A stretch of DNA of 64,000 bases from Ceratothoa steindachneri (taxonomy: Eukaryota; Arthropoda; Malacostraca; Isopoda; Cymothoidae): positions 43,372,301-43,436,300 of the forward strand of contig OZ018338.1 in the NCBI GenBank assembly GCA_963969495.1, written 5' to 3'. The position numbers and the translations under genes are program-made. Under the pieces are notes generated by a model that saw only the letters and a list, made by a program, of their open reading frames with translations, did no database searches and had not been told where the DNA came from. This document shows, piece after piece, positions 31,925 to 44,123 of the stretch (positions within the stretch are counted from its first letter, which is position 1; each line of letters starts with the position of its first letter).

Positions 31925-34060
31925 TATGTAGGTCTCGGCGCATGACACAAGGTATATTATGGTATATTATCAAGATGAAGGTACAAGTAAACGCCAATTG
32001 ATCAGCAAAAACAATTCATTAAAGAGTCCCCCGCCTCTGGAGCTAAAGTCTAGTTGACGACATTCGGTAAACGAATGACATGCTTGGAATGCTGATAGAG
32101 CTGCAGCCTAAATGGAGAATGTCGGGAAATCAGTCGAGAAGGAATCCGCTACGAACACAGGACGCGTGATGTGGTCCCATCTTGTTGGAGAACTGAAATT
32201 GGTGGCTCCCGGTAAAACTTACTCTCAAATTCTTTTGGCAACCTTCCCCATCTCAACACGAATGAGACTCACGTTGAGTGAAGACACAAGAGGTTGCCGG
32301 GAAGAGCGGCAAGCGGTCTTCGAAATGAAACAATGTGACCCTCACCCAGCAAATTTTACATAAGGTGAAATCAAACGGACGATGTTTATAGCACATAGAA
32401 ACATATGGTTTGAACTTGAGGGGCATTTCACTATGGGTGGACCAGCAATGAAGTAGTAGGTCGCTATTCAAAATGTACAGATGGAGAAATCGAAGCACCG
32501 ACTGCACAAACAAAGGGAATAAAACCGGAAGCAGGAATAGATGGATAAAGAATCCCGCCATGTTGTATAAGCCCATAAGGTGGGAGAACAAGAAAGAGCA
32601 AGAGGAAGAGAATTAAAAATAAGGAATACAAAACGTCATATAAAATGAATAAATATATATAAAAGCAAAAAGAAAATCATCCAAAAGGTAACAAAAGAAA
32701 TAAAGGAGCGACGAAAAAAACTAAGTAAAGTTTAGGGGTTAAAATGAGCGACTATTTCATTCAAAATAAGCTGTTTACTGAACGGATCGAGATTAAAATC
32801 CTATTGGAAAATGACTGAAATGCTTATAAATATTTTAAGAGGCGAGGGAGGAAGGTAAAGGCGTCGGGAAAAGGCAAAACTAGGTCATTTTTATAATTAA
32901 AGGGACACGGAAGTTCTGTTATATATAATGTTTTTAACAGCATTTATGCAGATTACTAGACTTGGATGAGGGTAACAAAGATTATGACCAATTTCAAATA
33001 TTTTGGTAAACTCTGTGTCTAGAGACTCCGAGGTGACGAGACATAATACTCTTAAAAACATTTCAAGCAAATAGAGCTTGTTTAACCTTTTCACTGTGGC
33101 CACTAATTCTAGTTCGTGTTTTCATTATTATTCTAACCACAATGAGAAAGTTAAATGAGCCGTATTTACTTCCATGTTTCAAAGAGGATTTTGTCTCGTA
33201 AAAACTATATCCCATTCACGGCTTCAGAGCGTGTTGAAAAAAAATTGGCTTTTACCTTTCTTTGCAGGTCGACATGATACATTCGTATGATCGAAACGGT
33301 AACAGTGATAACTATTTCGTGGTAACGGCACGAAAACCTTTACAAGGCAGCGGTACCAGCCATCTTTGCTATCCTATGCCTTACACGAAGTATTGTATAT
33401 AGTTAGAATTTAGGATGAAAATAAAGGTACTTCTATTGTAATGGACCGAATGGTCTCTAAAGGTAGTTACTATCTTCCTCATTATCTTTTATCTCAGGCA
33501 ACCTAGTTTGGACCGCAAGGTCTGTTGTGGCCTGTTCGTCTATGTAATTCTATGTAACTAAGGGAACATGTCGAGCGTAGAATGTATGTACCTCCGCATT
33601 ATCCAGAAGAGTTTTCAATGAAAATTGGGAAATCTTTGGTTCTCCACCGAAAGAAGAAGCTCGTTTCCTGGCTACCGGAGCTTGTGTCGCTCAGAGATCC
33701 TTGTTCCATCCTTCAACAGAATAACCACGAATATTTTGAAGCCATCGGGTTCGAAGGTGCCTTGTAACGACTTGCTGAGATGCTTCGACATCCTTATGAC
33801 TCCGATTTCCAGCTTACATTTCTTTTTTTTGGTATGGTTGGCAAGATTTTCACTCAACCCTAAAGCCCAGAGGGGGCACTTAAGATAGCCGTACCAGCCC
33901 CGACCAAGTCCTTCATCGTCTCGAAGATTGACCCTCCCCTGTGGATCCTTTCGGGAAAGTGTCGAACCTCAGTTCTTTTTTTCCGCTTTTTGGATAAAAA
34001 AAAGCTGAGCTTCCGCACTTTGCTCTCCCTCAGTCGACTGGGCTTTGAGGCCGAACGGAC

Positions 34061-34531
34061 CCCCATAAAAAGAGAAGAGATACTACCTTTTTTTTAGTCA
34101 TTTATTTTCATTGAGGCTCTTCTGGCAAGGTCTTGCACAGGAGTGGGTGTAGACTTGGAATCCGTTCCCACCAAATCTTTATTCCATCTGAGGTCGGATC
34201 CTTCCTTCTTTCTGTGGCTTGTATACTTTTGACTGGATTCCGCAATCACCTCGAAGAGAACTTCCACAAGAACAACTCATGAGAGGTGTCGAGGATCCTA
34301 TCTGTGACCTCACGGCACAGTACAACCCGAATCAGTGTCTGTGTTTTTGGTTTAAAAAATTATTTGTTTAAAATATTAAATATTCCTATCCAGTTTTGAA
34401 TTAAATTACTATGTTGCCTGCATCATTTTATACAGTGACTGAGGATAGGTGCCTATACTCCGAAACGTCATAAATGAATCCTGTTCTCATGGTGTTCACT
34501 TTTTTTAAGAACTCAACACATACAAATGTAT
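34061..34531. other. Spacer, nothing recognised
   Basis: No frame or repeat recognised. The end of I-like copy C may extend into its first part. Confidence 0.4.
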
Positions 34532-34539
34532 ACTACTCG

Positions 34540-34799
34540 CAGAGACGTAGCAACCGCCCCCATGACCCAGCCGAAGGGAAGGGGGGGCTTGAAGGGGCCC
34601 CACTGTGGCTAAGAATTTTTATTTTATTAATGAAAATATTAAATTTTCGAATACATATTTTCTGTAAGTATTCCGCAGCATTGGCACTCCTGAGAATGGT
34701 ATTTGTCGTGCCTGGCACTATTTGTAAATGTATGATATTTTGTTATGGGGGCCCCACAATCTTGATTTGGGGGGAGCACTAGACATTGCTACCGCTCTG
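34540..34799. mobile_element. hAT-type MITE (260 bp)
   Basis: The ends are inverted: CAGAGACGTAGCAACC at the left, and at the right (reversed) CAGAGCGGTAGCAATG. An 8-bp duplication flanks it, ACTACTCG (34532-34539) against ACTACTAG (34800-34807), seven of eight identical. Subterminal G/C runs with GGGGCCCC lie on both sides of an AT-rich centre. There is no coding capacity. The duplication length and CAG ends point to hAT transposases. Confidence 0.75.
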
Positions 34800-34807
34800 A
34801 CTACTAG

Positions 34808-36289
34808 CCATAATAATGGAACTCACTCCTCAAAATAAATAAAACACAAATTCTCACAAGAAAACGAAATATATAAAACAGTAGAGATATTAAAGATTAA
34901 ATTTAATGTAAACATAAAACACATAACAAAAGATACAGATTTAGAGAAAAATAACATTAAATTCTTGATTCATAAAAATATCCGCCTTTAGTTTTGATAA
35001 CTGCAGAACATATTTTTTTGCTTCCTATTTACAAAAGAAACAATTTTTTTGTTGAATTTCATTTCAACATTCAAACAAACAGTCTCATAGATCTGTGCAT
35101 TTGTTGTTTGCTTCTCTCACACTGGTTTGTCTAGATAATCCTACAAGAGTTTGATCGGATTACAATCAGGACAGTGGTGGATCCAGGATCAAAATGCGGG
35201 AGGGGGCAACCTGAATTCCTTCCTCTGATTAGACTGAGAAAAGAGCATCGATGATCAATAATTTTTATCTTACACAACATTGATTTAATCAATTACAGCA
35301 TCTCATAAAGGAGTGAGCACTAACTCCCTCAGATCCGAATTTTTTTCCTCACCTCAGAAAATTATGAACTATAGTTTTTGGACCTCAGCTAAAGTATAAT
35401 ACTAAATTTAATAATTATTTTTGCTATTTACCTGTATTTTAGATATGTATCGCATATGATACATACGATTGTAACGGTTTAAAAATCTGTTTATATATAT
35501 TTTATATTATTACATAACTCTCTCAATATCATAATATAAGTATGGCTTAAAATATAAATATAAATCATCATTTACGAGTACAGTCCTTTCAACTTCAACT
35601 ATCTCTTTTTTATAGCGTGACGTCAAGAAAGTTCACGATCAAACACCTTACATAGTTTCACTCACTCGTCATTCTAACCCTTTTATCCATCCCAACATTA
35701 AAATGACTACCTAATCGACATGCTTAACAGCGGTCCGGCGACGCAAGAAGCTGTTCGCAGCTCACCTACGCTACCTCCGTTTTTTTTATTTTCTTCGCTC
35801 ATTTTTCCTACAATGGTGCCCAGATCCAGGATAGGGAGCATTACCCCTTGGATAACGTTTTCAAAAGGCGTTCTTCTTTTTCTTCTTCATTTCTTCAAAA
35901 TATCCTCCGCTTATAGGTCGTGGCAGTGAAGGGTGTCGAGAAGAGCAAGGGGGCGGTTTAAAAGCTTCTCTTGAATGAGTTTTTTTGACTCAGGACGGCG
36001 CAGACGATAGGCCGCTCGCCGACATTGGTCGGCCGACTCAGGAAGCTGTTTGCAAATCACCTACGCTACTTTTGTTCTTTATTTTTTCTTCGCCCCTTTT
36101 CATACCCCCCTCTATCTATAATAGGATGACAGTTACTTAATCACTTCAATCAAGTCCTAAAAATAACTCATTTATTTTCAAGACTACACGATAAAGACTT
36201 TTGAAAATTAGGGTAGGTTAATAAAGATAAGCCAGCTCAAAATGACCCAGCTAAGATAAGCATCTTTAAATAGAACGAGTAAAGATTAA
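34808..36289. other. Spacer with decayed repeats
   Basis: A hAT-like end (CAGTGGTGGATCCAGG) occurs at about 35172 without a visible partner. About 35735-35800 and 36020-36085 form an imperfect direct repeat (both include GAAGCTGTT...CACCTACGCTAC followed by T-rich sequence). No gene. Confidence 0.5.
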
Positions 36290-36320
36290 GGATCCCAGGT
36301 TAAGAATCCCTGCTCTAGAG
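36290..36320. mobile_element. Right terminus of a hAT-type element
   Basis: Read in reverse, the end is CAGGGATTCTTAACCTGGG (about 36294-36312), typical of hAT ends. It is followed outside by CTCTAGAG (36313-36320), which fits the NTCTAGAN target preference of several hAT groups. The left end was not found in the window. Confidence 0.55.
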
Positions 36321-37190
36321 TCTCCAACTTGTCCTACAGTTCGGCTTTATCATGACGAAAGTTCAAAGCGTAATTATCAGGGAGTTTGTTTTCAATCTTC
36401 TCTTCATTTTAATCTAACAAAAAGGCGAAGGCCGCTAACTTCTCTTTACTGTTAGAGAGATTCAAAGTTTTCCGGTATGAAATTTGGTTTTTGTTACCAC
36501 GAGATAGCTTGCTCTAAGACAGACACCAACAATCAGACTGTTTCAGCACAATGCAGCTGAGTTAACAGTTTGGGTTGAAGAGTTAGCATCGTATGTTTGC
36601 ATGATGCTGAGAATTTTATTTTTAATCTGGAGATATTTTACATCACATTTTCGAACGTATCTGCGCTTAAACTAGGATGTTCGTGGACATATTTTCTGCT
36701 TATGACATATTTATGAAAGTTTATTATGTCAATTGTTTTTAAATTCATTGAATTGAATCTCCAAATACTCGTAACTCTCTCGTCTTCTTCTATAGAAGTA
36801 CTCGCCATAAATTTTAAGTTGATCACCATAACTGTGAATAAGCCAAGTAACCAAATTTCGAAGAAGAGCAACATGTAACTAACTCCCATTCGCTGCCGGT
36901 AGCCACCTATAGCGCCCAGCTGAAGTCTCAAACTCTTCAGCAGCTACCAGTCTCACCACTGTGCCTGACCTGAACGCCACGGAAAGTTGCACATCCCAAC
37001 TTGACCATTCACCAATCAATAAATCCACGGGAAATACAAACTGTATTTTACGAATGAAATAAAAAACGTAACCTCACCTCGTTAGATTTGTCATTCCCCT
37101 CTCCAAACCCGATATTCGGAGCCTTCCGGCTGCACCACCAGCTCCACCTAAGGAACACATTTCCCCCGGAACATAATCAACTTTGATTTG
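36321..37190. other. Spacer, nothing firmly recognised
   Basis: A 97-codon minus-strand frame at 36638-36931 has no known motif. The 5' LTR and gag of the old Gypsy that follows should lie in or before this stretch but are not recognisable. Confidence 0.4.
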
Positions 37191-37198
37191 TACTCACC

Positions 37199-37588
37199 GT
37201 GGGAGCGATGCAGGGCTCGAAGACCTGCCTCTTCATCCATGATCCAAATACAGGACTCAACCTTTTCGTAAACAGCCGCTCTACCGTCTCCATACTTCCG
37301 GTTTGCACTCAAGACAGACGTCGATCTCCGAGTGTATCCGTGCTACAAACTATCTCACGTCAACATATTCCACTCTATTCAAAGAAACTTCTTTCTATCT
37401 CTATCTTTCCCGGATGGTCCCTCCCTTGGCTGTTATTAGTTGCTAACGTCGATAACTATCTTAGGGGCCGACTTCCTACAGCATTTCTCGCTTGTCTTAG
37501 ACTTAAAAGGGCGTGCTCTTATGCACTGAGTATCCGGAACCGTTATTCACGTTACTCTTTCCTCTCGTCCCACGTGGTTCACTCATAG
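37199..37588 (+). pseudogene. Gypsy aspartic protease remnant
   Basis: The frame includes LFVNSRSTVSILPV, in the place of the active-site region FVDTGAEVSVLP. The catalytic DTG is NSR, so the enzyme is dead. The following part (FPGWSLPWLLLVANVDNYLRG) keeps the FxWxFxVADV-like pattern of Gypsy proteases in outline. In a working element it would cut the Gag-Pol precursor. Confidence 0.65.
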
Positions 37589-37779
37589 TGAACCTGCTCT
37601 AGGACTTGACTTGCCAAATCCAACAGACTTCCTTTCAGTCGCCACAACAATACATACTAAATACACTGTATCACTCGCATCCTTCCTAGATCTAATATCA
37701 CTCCGTTTGTGTAAACAACTGATGAAGCATTTCCCCCAACACTATATACACACAACAGGCCTGTCCCTGTCTACGCACT

Positions 37780-38427
37780 CCCGCGCCGCTTGCTAGCGGC
37801 CAAATTCAGAACCGCGAAAGAGGAGTTGTTCAGAGTTGAGAACGAAGGCATAATTCGAAAATCGTGCTATTCCTGGCCATATCCATTACATCTAGTTTCT
37901 AAGAACGATGGATTGTCCTATAGACCACTCGCTAAGGCTAATACTTATAGAATTCCGTTCGTTTTGGATTTTACTGCTCAAATCATAGGTGTACACATAT
38001 TTTACAAATTTGATCTGCCCACAAACCTTCTATCAAACTCTGGTGGAAGATTCGAGTGTGGAACAAACGTGTGTAACCACGTCCTTTAGTGGGTACGTTT
38101 TTTGTACATGCAATTTAGGTTGAAGTCGTCTTCAAAAACGTTTGTGCGTTTTCTTAACGAAGTCCTAAAAGACCTTACATTCGTTTTAAGTTTTATAAAA
38201 GAGATATTGGTCTACTCTACAGGCCAAGAAACACACCTAGTTAACCTAAAGTAGGTATTCGATCACCTATTCGCCTCTGGTCTAAAGTTAGCACTACAAA
38301 CCGGATCGAATTTCTGGGATATCTCCTAACCATCGAGGGCATCTCACCTCTGCCGGATAGAGTTGCAACCATACGCAATTTTGATGCAGTCGCCACATAA
38401 ATATCTAAGGGAATTTCTGTCTATGAA
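37780..38427 (+). pseudogene. Gypsy reverse transcriptase, first part
   Basis: It begins KFRTAKEELFRVENEGIIRKS and SPWASPLHLV-type sequence (here YSWPYPLHLVSKNDG), the standard start of Gypsy RT. Further on, in another frame, the polymerase box normally YIDDILV reads FIKEILV (about 38185-38205), so catalysis is lost. It stops at ...LREFLSMN, exactly where the solo LTR is inserted, and resumes at 39729. Confidence 0.78.
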
Positions 38428-39723
38428 TGTAGGGAAATCGATATCCCACCCTAAAAACAGAGGCCCTGTTCAGACACCACAACGTCCTGGCGCATGGCAG
38501 TGTAACCCGATTACTTACCCCCAGAAAGCCTCCTCCAACCACGAGAAGTACGAATCATCAGATTTCTGCGCCAGCGAGCATAACATTGGTTAAACAGGGA
38601 CTATTTTCCCCTAAGGGTTGGGAACTAATTTCGTGTCATAAACGAAATTAGAGGAGCGACAACCAAAAGCCAGAAGATGCCTTTAGGGCTAAGTGGAAGA
38701 CGCTCGGAGAAGATTCGTTAGAGGAGTCAGGCTTAATTCCTAAGCCTTTATCCCCCCCTTCCCCTACCCCCAGTGGGTTAGTGAAGTATATAGACGGATA
38801 ACTGGAGAAAAACGTGGAAGATCGAGTTAGAGATCGACACTACGAAGTCCAGCAATCAAAGAAAGGAACAGAGAAGGAGCTCATGCTGAGCCAGTTCCTT
38901 GTGGTCACACCGAAAATTATTTTTTTTTGTATTGAGAATCACTCTTACATCTGCCGTCATGGAAACCCCCTATCCAGGTTTGAAACAAAAACCAGATATA
39001 GTCCTGGCCATTAAGGAATACCCAAAGTGAACTCCCTCATCCTCCCCTCTCATTCATCAAAGGATTCACTTGTTTGCTCATCGCTCGTCAGTGCGAACCA
39101 TTCCAAGATTAACCCGAAGATTGGAAAGGGCATACCTTCACGGTCCCGTTGTTTAAATCATCTGACTAAAACAACGTGCTTAACGCTATCCGTCGCCCTC
39201 CCCGAAATCAGCTGTTGCTTTAAGCCTGTCTCCGCAACAGTCAAACAGCTGGGTGTTGGTGAACACGCCCACGCCCCTAACCACAGAAAACATTTTTTCG
39301 TCTACATAAAAATTCAAGGCCAAGGCCATTCTCCAGCCGGATTAACGTATGTTTTTTTTAAGGTAAAGATATTTAATTATTTTTGAGTGTCAATTAGCGT
39401 ACAATATTAAAGTGAGCTTTAGGTCAACCATTACTTTATATTCATTTGGTTTAAATCAGCAAGTCTAACATAAACTCATTTAATTCATAGCTGTATAGTT
39501 TGTCTTTTTAGATATATTTTTTTATGTTGTAATTAAAGATATATATATTTTAGAAGTATTTAATTCAATCCTCGAAACGCTGCACCTGCCACTAGAAATC
39601 CTCAAAGATTAAATAATGTAAAATAATATAGCACTCTTAGAGAAAACGTAATCAAGGAGTTATTCAAGTACGTAACATACTTACGTACGTACACCACCAC
39701 TCGGCCCTTGCAATACCACGACA
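38428..39723 (+). repeat. Solo LTR (1,296 bp) with TSD ATGAA
   Basis: It starts TGTAGGG, ends CCACGACA and is flanked by ATGAA at 38423-38427 and 39724-39728. It carries GCACTCTTAGAG at 39631-39642, the motif shared by all long LTRs here, and a CCCCC-AGTGGG block (about 38755-38776) like the one before the TATA box in the 1133 LTR. No internal coding region is present, so it is the product of LTR-LTR recombination. It interrupts the old Gypsy RT. Confidence 0.88.
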
Positions 39724-39728
39724 ATGAA

Positions 39729-40836
39729 CAACATCAGAATTGAACGTGTGCCCAGTTAGCTTTTGTCTAAGCAGCTGTACTCAGCTCAGACAAAAATATC
39801 TTACATTTTTTCGGAAGAGAGCCTTTTTCGGCCTTCTCCACAGTAAATAACTCTTTCCCACAATAGAAGGGGCCAATGTAACTCACTTCACTTACCACGC
39901 ATCTCTTACCTTGGCATTCCTCTCTCCAAAGACTTCTCACCCTCCTCTGGTTTTCTAGAGTTGGATTTCACTACGCAATTTGTGGACGACCTCCAGTGGT
40001 TACACATCAAGCATCTCATCCCAACTAACGCTTTGTCGAGGAATACACCGACCACATACATCTTCTGGCCCGGTCAAAGTGACGATTCTCATCTGGCGCT
40101 GTTTGACGACAGCCTGCTCATACAGTCTCCTCTCGTGCCTACCGAACACTGACCGCGAAATTCTTGTTAACTCCTGGCTGAACAGGTTGTCGTCCCCCAA
40201 ACATTTAAACAACCAATATTTTATCATTTTCATCGATTGGCTCAGGCTAGTGTTCAAGGCAAACTCTATCTATTTTCCAAGCACTTCGTGTGGCCTGAAA
40301 TGCTCAAAAATGTCAAAACTTCGCTTGTATTTCTTTTCCAGTCAGCAAACGCGCACGAACAAATTAACTAAACCTCGCTTCAGGCAATTTTCACTGCCAG
40401 ACTCGAGACTAAGCGTAGTGCTTGTAGACGTTACCAGAACCTACGCCCAAACATATGGGTTCAACTAAATATTATTTATTGTGGATAGACATAACAAATG
40501 GTTCTACATTTACGCGACTTATCATCTACTGAATCTATTCAAGCGATCACACAAGGAAGGGTTGTTCACTATGGTGTGGCCAAAACGCTTATATCCGACA
40601 ATAAGATAATTTTCGTTCTCCTTTATTTTCTAAATTCACTATGGCTCCGAGCAATTACCATCTTTCACTCTCCTTGGAATCCGAGGAAGGATAGTGTCAC
40701 CCAGTCGTTTTATGATACGTTCAAACCCTTCCTGCTTGATGGCTCCCCACCTGATCAATGGTACATTAAATTACAATGGGTACCTCTAGCCCACCGCTCT
40801 TAAACTAAGGTACATCACCAGCACAGACATTATATA
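39729..40836 (+). pseudogene. Gypsy pol, RT end, RNase H remnant and integrase core
   Basis: It resumes the RT frame of 38427 (NNIRIERVPS for NFYHRFVPS). An RNase H/tether remnant follows (TNALSRNT at about 40025, where VADALSRN is usual). Integrase pieces are FVWPEMLKNVKT (about 40290-40320), VAKTLISDNKIIF (about 40578-40616), and the last core block, QWYIKLQWVPLAHR. Many stops. The sequence is cut at 40836 by insertion of the short-LTR Gypsy element. Confidence 0.75.
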
Positions 40837-40990
40837 TGTTATACGTTGCACATATTTATTTATATTTGTTCATATGTATTCATGTTACTAATATTTTGTT
40901 TTGTTTATTTTATAGAATGATGTATTAAGAATATAGTTGATTAAACTCTATAAAAAGGGACAGTTTGAATGTACCTTACTACTCATTACA
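40837..40990 (+). repeat. Left short LTR
   Basis: Starts TGTTATACGTTG and ends CTCATTACA. It contains TATAAAAA (40949-40956), a plausible promoter box. Clearly homologous to 46063-46191. The exact 3' edge is slightly uncertain because the following bases are also similar. Confidence 0.8.
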
Positions 40991-41140
40991 ATTTAATCAA
41001 ATATTATGGATAAAATCACATGACTTGAGAAGTTTCATGTACCTACTTCGGATCCTCACGCTGACAAATTATGAAAGCTTTGGTATGGAAATTTCTGCTA
41101 CATCCTTTCTACAATATCTGACCATTCTCCAGACAAGTTA

Positions 41141-41815
41141 GAAGTGCCCTCCTTTTACATTGGTCCTCATGCAGCGGATGTAATAGAGGGCTGTGCTGAT
41201 TATTCAAAGGATATCGAAATGTTGCAAGTTGACTATATTAAGGCTCTCAGTGAAATTCATGCCAGATATTTGCTTTCTACTCGAATTCAACTTCCAGAAG
41301 AATCGATTGACCAGTACGTTCAAGCTTTCAATTGTCTTGCTGTGTATTGCAATTTCAGGATGTTACTGCTGCAGTCTACCTTGATGAGAGTATCAGGGAT
41401 TCCTTCATAAAAGGGTTAAAATCTTCGAATATTCGTGCACGACTCCTTGAGAATCAAAAGCTTATATTAACCGATGCTACTCAACAAGATCGAGCATTAG
41501 AGCAAGCATTACTGACATCTGAATCATGATTAGTTACTCTCGGTCATGTTTCTGCTAGTATGGCGGCCCTTCCTGGTACATCTATGACCTCTAGTAAAGA
41601 ACTATAATGTGAAGAAGTTAGCCTTCCACTTACTGCAGCTGTTTCAAAAGATATTTAAAAAAATGAAGCAAACATGCTAAAATTATATGGGTCGTCGCCA
41701 TCCTGAGGATGATCGAACATTTTGTCCAGCTCGCGATGTAATTTCTCGTAAATGTGGGAATCTTGGGCATTTTGCAAAAGTTGGTAAGTCAAAATCCAAA
41801 CGTCATGTTTAACTA
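41141..41815 (+). pseudogene. Gypsy Gag remnant
   Basis: The two overlapping frames 41144-41410 and 41332-41529 give a capsid-like segment (HARYLLSTRIQLPEESIDQYVQAFNCL and DESIRDSFIKGLKSSNIRARLLEN) typical of Gypsy Gag, joined by a frameshift. A decayed CCHC knuckle follows at about 41715-41790 (CPA...RKCGNLGHFAKV), with its last cysteine lost. Gag would package element RNA. Confidence 0.75.
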
Positions 41816-42756
41816 TCTTCTGCCACGCTTACTCTCACCTGCGCTACCAGCGGCTTGCTGTTGCCTGCTGTTCCTGTTCAATTGAACGGAGACCCCCAGT
41901 TGCTTCAAGGTTTTATTGACAGTAGCGAGTGAGAGAATTTTATAAATGAGGCTGTAGTCCAAGCTATGCATCTATCACTTCATGAACGATCGTCTGCTGT
42001 TTCGATGGCATCTTCTTGTTAACGTTTCGATGAATGGTCGCACTTATGAGAATATTGAAGCTACTGTACTTCCAAAGGCTTGTGCTGATATTATTCTTGG
42101 TTTACCCTTTCTAAGAGTGCATAAAAGCGTTAACTAAAATTATGAGGCGCAGAATCATCCTTAACTGTGTGTGTACTGCCTAAGCTAAGATTCTCCCAGT
42201 TAAATTGTTTAGAAACTAATCCTCGGATTGCACTTCAATTGCTACCAAGTATCACCATTACAGCTCCGAAGCTGCTGATTTTGTAAAAAATCAGGTTAAA
42301 TGTCTACTTCATGAGAAGATTATTGAACATAGTAATTCTCCTTGGCGTGCGCAAGTGGTAATGACATCAAACGCAAATAAGAAAAAACAAATGGTTGTAG
42401 ATTCTAGAACGATAAATAAGTACACCTCTTTAGACGCTTACCCGCTACCGAGGATTGAAAATATAGTTGCAAATATCGCTAATAATCACTATTTCAGTAT
42501 TATTGATCTATCCAATGCCTATTATCAGATAGAAATATGCTCAGAGGACCGATCTTATACTTCTTTTTAGGCTGGTAGCAGTCTTTATCAATTCAAGTGC
42601 ATACCTTTTGGTGATAAGAATGGGATTTCCACCTTTCAACGCTTTATGAATCAGTTTATAACCGATAACAAACTATGTAACACTTATGCCTATCTCGACG
42701 ACACAACAGTTAGCAGAAACACGAAAGAAGAACAAGACAGCAATCTAAAGCGTTTC

Positions 42757-43931
42757 TGTGAGGGTATGGAACGAACATACTCGCATGCCGCCAAACAATC
42801 GTGGGAACGAAAGAAATTTGTAGTTTGAGTTGACCTTCGTCTCCTCTCTCTACCTCCACCCTCCCCCGACATTCTACCGCCCTCCTCCGCCTTCCCCTTG
42901 ACCTAAGTCGTTATGCGTGCAAACTTCCCTAACAGGCGACAGGAAGTCTGACGAAAGAAGGCCTCTCTCACAGAGAAGCCTAAATTCTATTTGCCTTCTT
43001 TATGATACCATGGAGATTGTCCAGAAGGCGCTGCGATAAGCGAATTGTCGTAAATAGAATCTCTCTCTCGATTTCACACAGTCCGCGGTATAAATGACGA
43101 CGCCGTTCATCCCTCTGGAAAAGTGTTTCGAACCTAATCGCGACTGCCAACGTGCCGCTGAGTTAACTTGGTCGCTGTCTCAAAGTGTTCCGGAAGTAAA
43201 TCCCGCCCCGCAGAGTCTGTGACTAGAAGAATACGTTCTGTTGCTCAACGTACCTTGAGAAAGAAAAAGGAACATCTAAATATTTACTGGAAGTTACTAT
43301 TTGTTAGTGTCACATCCAGTTAGGAGTGAACTAACCGGAACTGCAGTCATCAGCCCCGAACCCGTCGTCTTATCCCCCCTCTCCTCGAGAACTCGTGTTA
43401 ACGCCACCCGAACCACCCCGTCTGGACCTGAGTAGTCTTCTCTTCAATCCATCACAATTAATGGTAATCTGTAAACCAAGTGTTCCTCTATTTTTAAATT
43501 ACCTATTTAATTAACAGTGATTGATACTCCTATTGGGCCATTAAAAATCTAGATGCTTAACGTCATTGTTATCCTCCCCTCCTTTTTTATTATTATTTAT
43601 AATTGCTGTCAACCCAGACTAATCCGGTTTAATATTTAATCCTTATTTACCTAAATGCCCGTTTAACTATTGCTACTAATTATTATTTTGGTGTAAAGTA
43701 AAGTTTATTTTGATACGTGTGTTTATTTGTCGCTCCTCCTTTTTGACGTACCCGTGGCAAGACCTTAATTAAGAATCTCTTCGGCTAATTTATTCAACCT
43801 GTATTATGCACTCTTAGAATTCAACAATCACAAACCTCCTCCCAGTAACAAGTGGGACTTTTATAGTGAGAATCCTGGCCGCGGTGCAACATGCCTCTAA
43901 CCAGCTCTCGCACGTTCAGTAGGAATTAAAG

Positions 43932-44010
<79 letters not shown>

Positions 44011-44123
44011 ATAATCGTAGATTGAGTCATAGGGTCTCAATACCATCGACTTAAACAAAAGTGGTGTGTCCAGATCAAGGACTAGAATAATTATTGGACC
44101 AGACTATGAGCAATTCTACGACA
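42757..44123 (+). repeat. Solo LTR (1,367 bp) with TSD GTTTC
   Basis: Starts TGTGAGGG, ends TTCTACGACA and is flanked by GTTTC at 42752-42756 and 44124-44128. It carries GCACTCTTAGAA at 43808-43819 and a long TA run (43934-44007). Closely related to 56915-58133. It is inserted in the RT gene of the short-LTR Gypsy element, whose frame continues across the site if one GTTTC is dropped. Confidence 0.93.
43934..44007. repeat. (TA)n microsatellite inside the solo LTR
   Basis: More than 30 TA units. The sister LTR at 56915 has only about five at the same place, so the run expanded after the two copies separated. Confidence 0.95.

Larger units (their letters stand above)
28620..34060 (-). mobile_element. 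Old I-like non-LTR element (copy C), split by a mariner
   Basis: This copy follows copy B along its length at lower similarity. 28780-28960 matches 9180-9330 (post-RNase H). 29800-30040 matches the RT thumb at 10360-10584 (STLEHRLQQALSCVSRNV). 32030-32110 matches 11110-11190. 33265-33360 matches 13090-13190 (ORF1 knuckle region). 33735-33770 matches about 13600-13635. Many stops and shifts make it older than copy B. The mariner at 30661-31924 interrupts it, and the matches resume on the other side. Confidence 0.75.
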
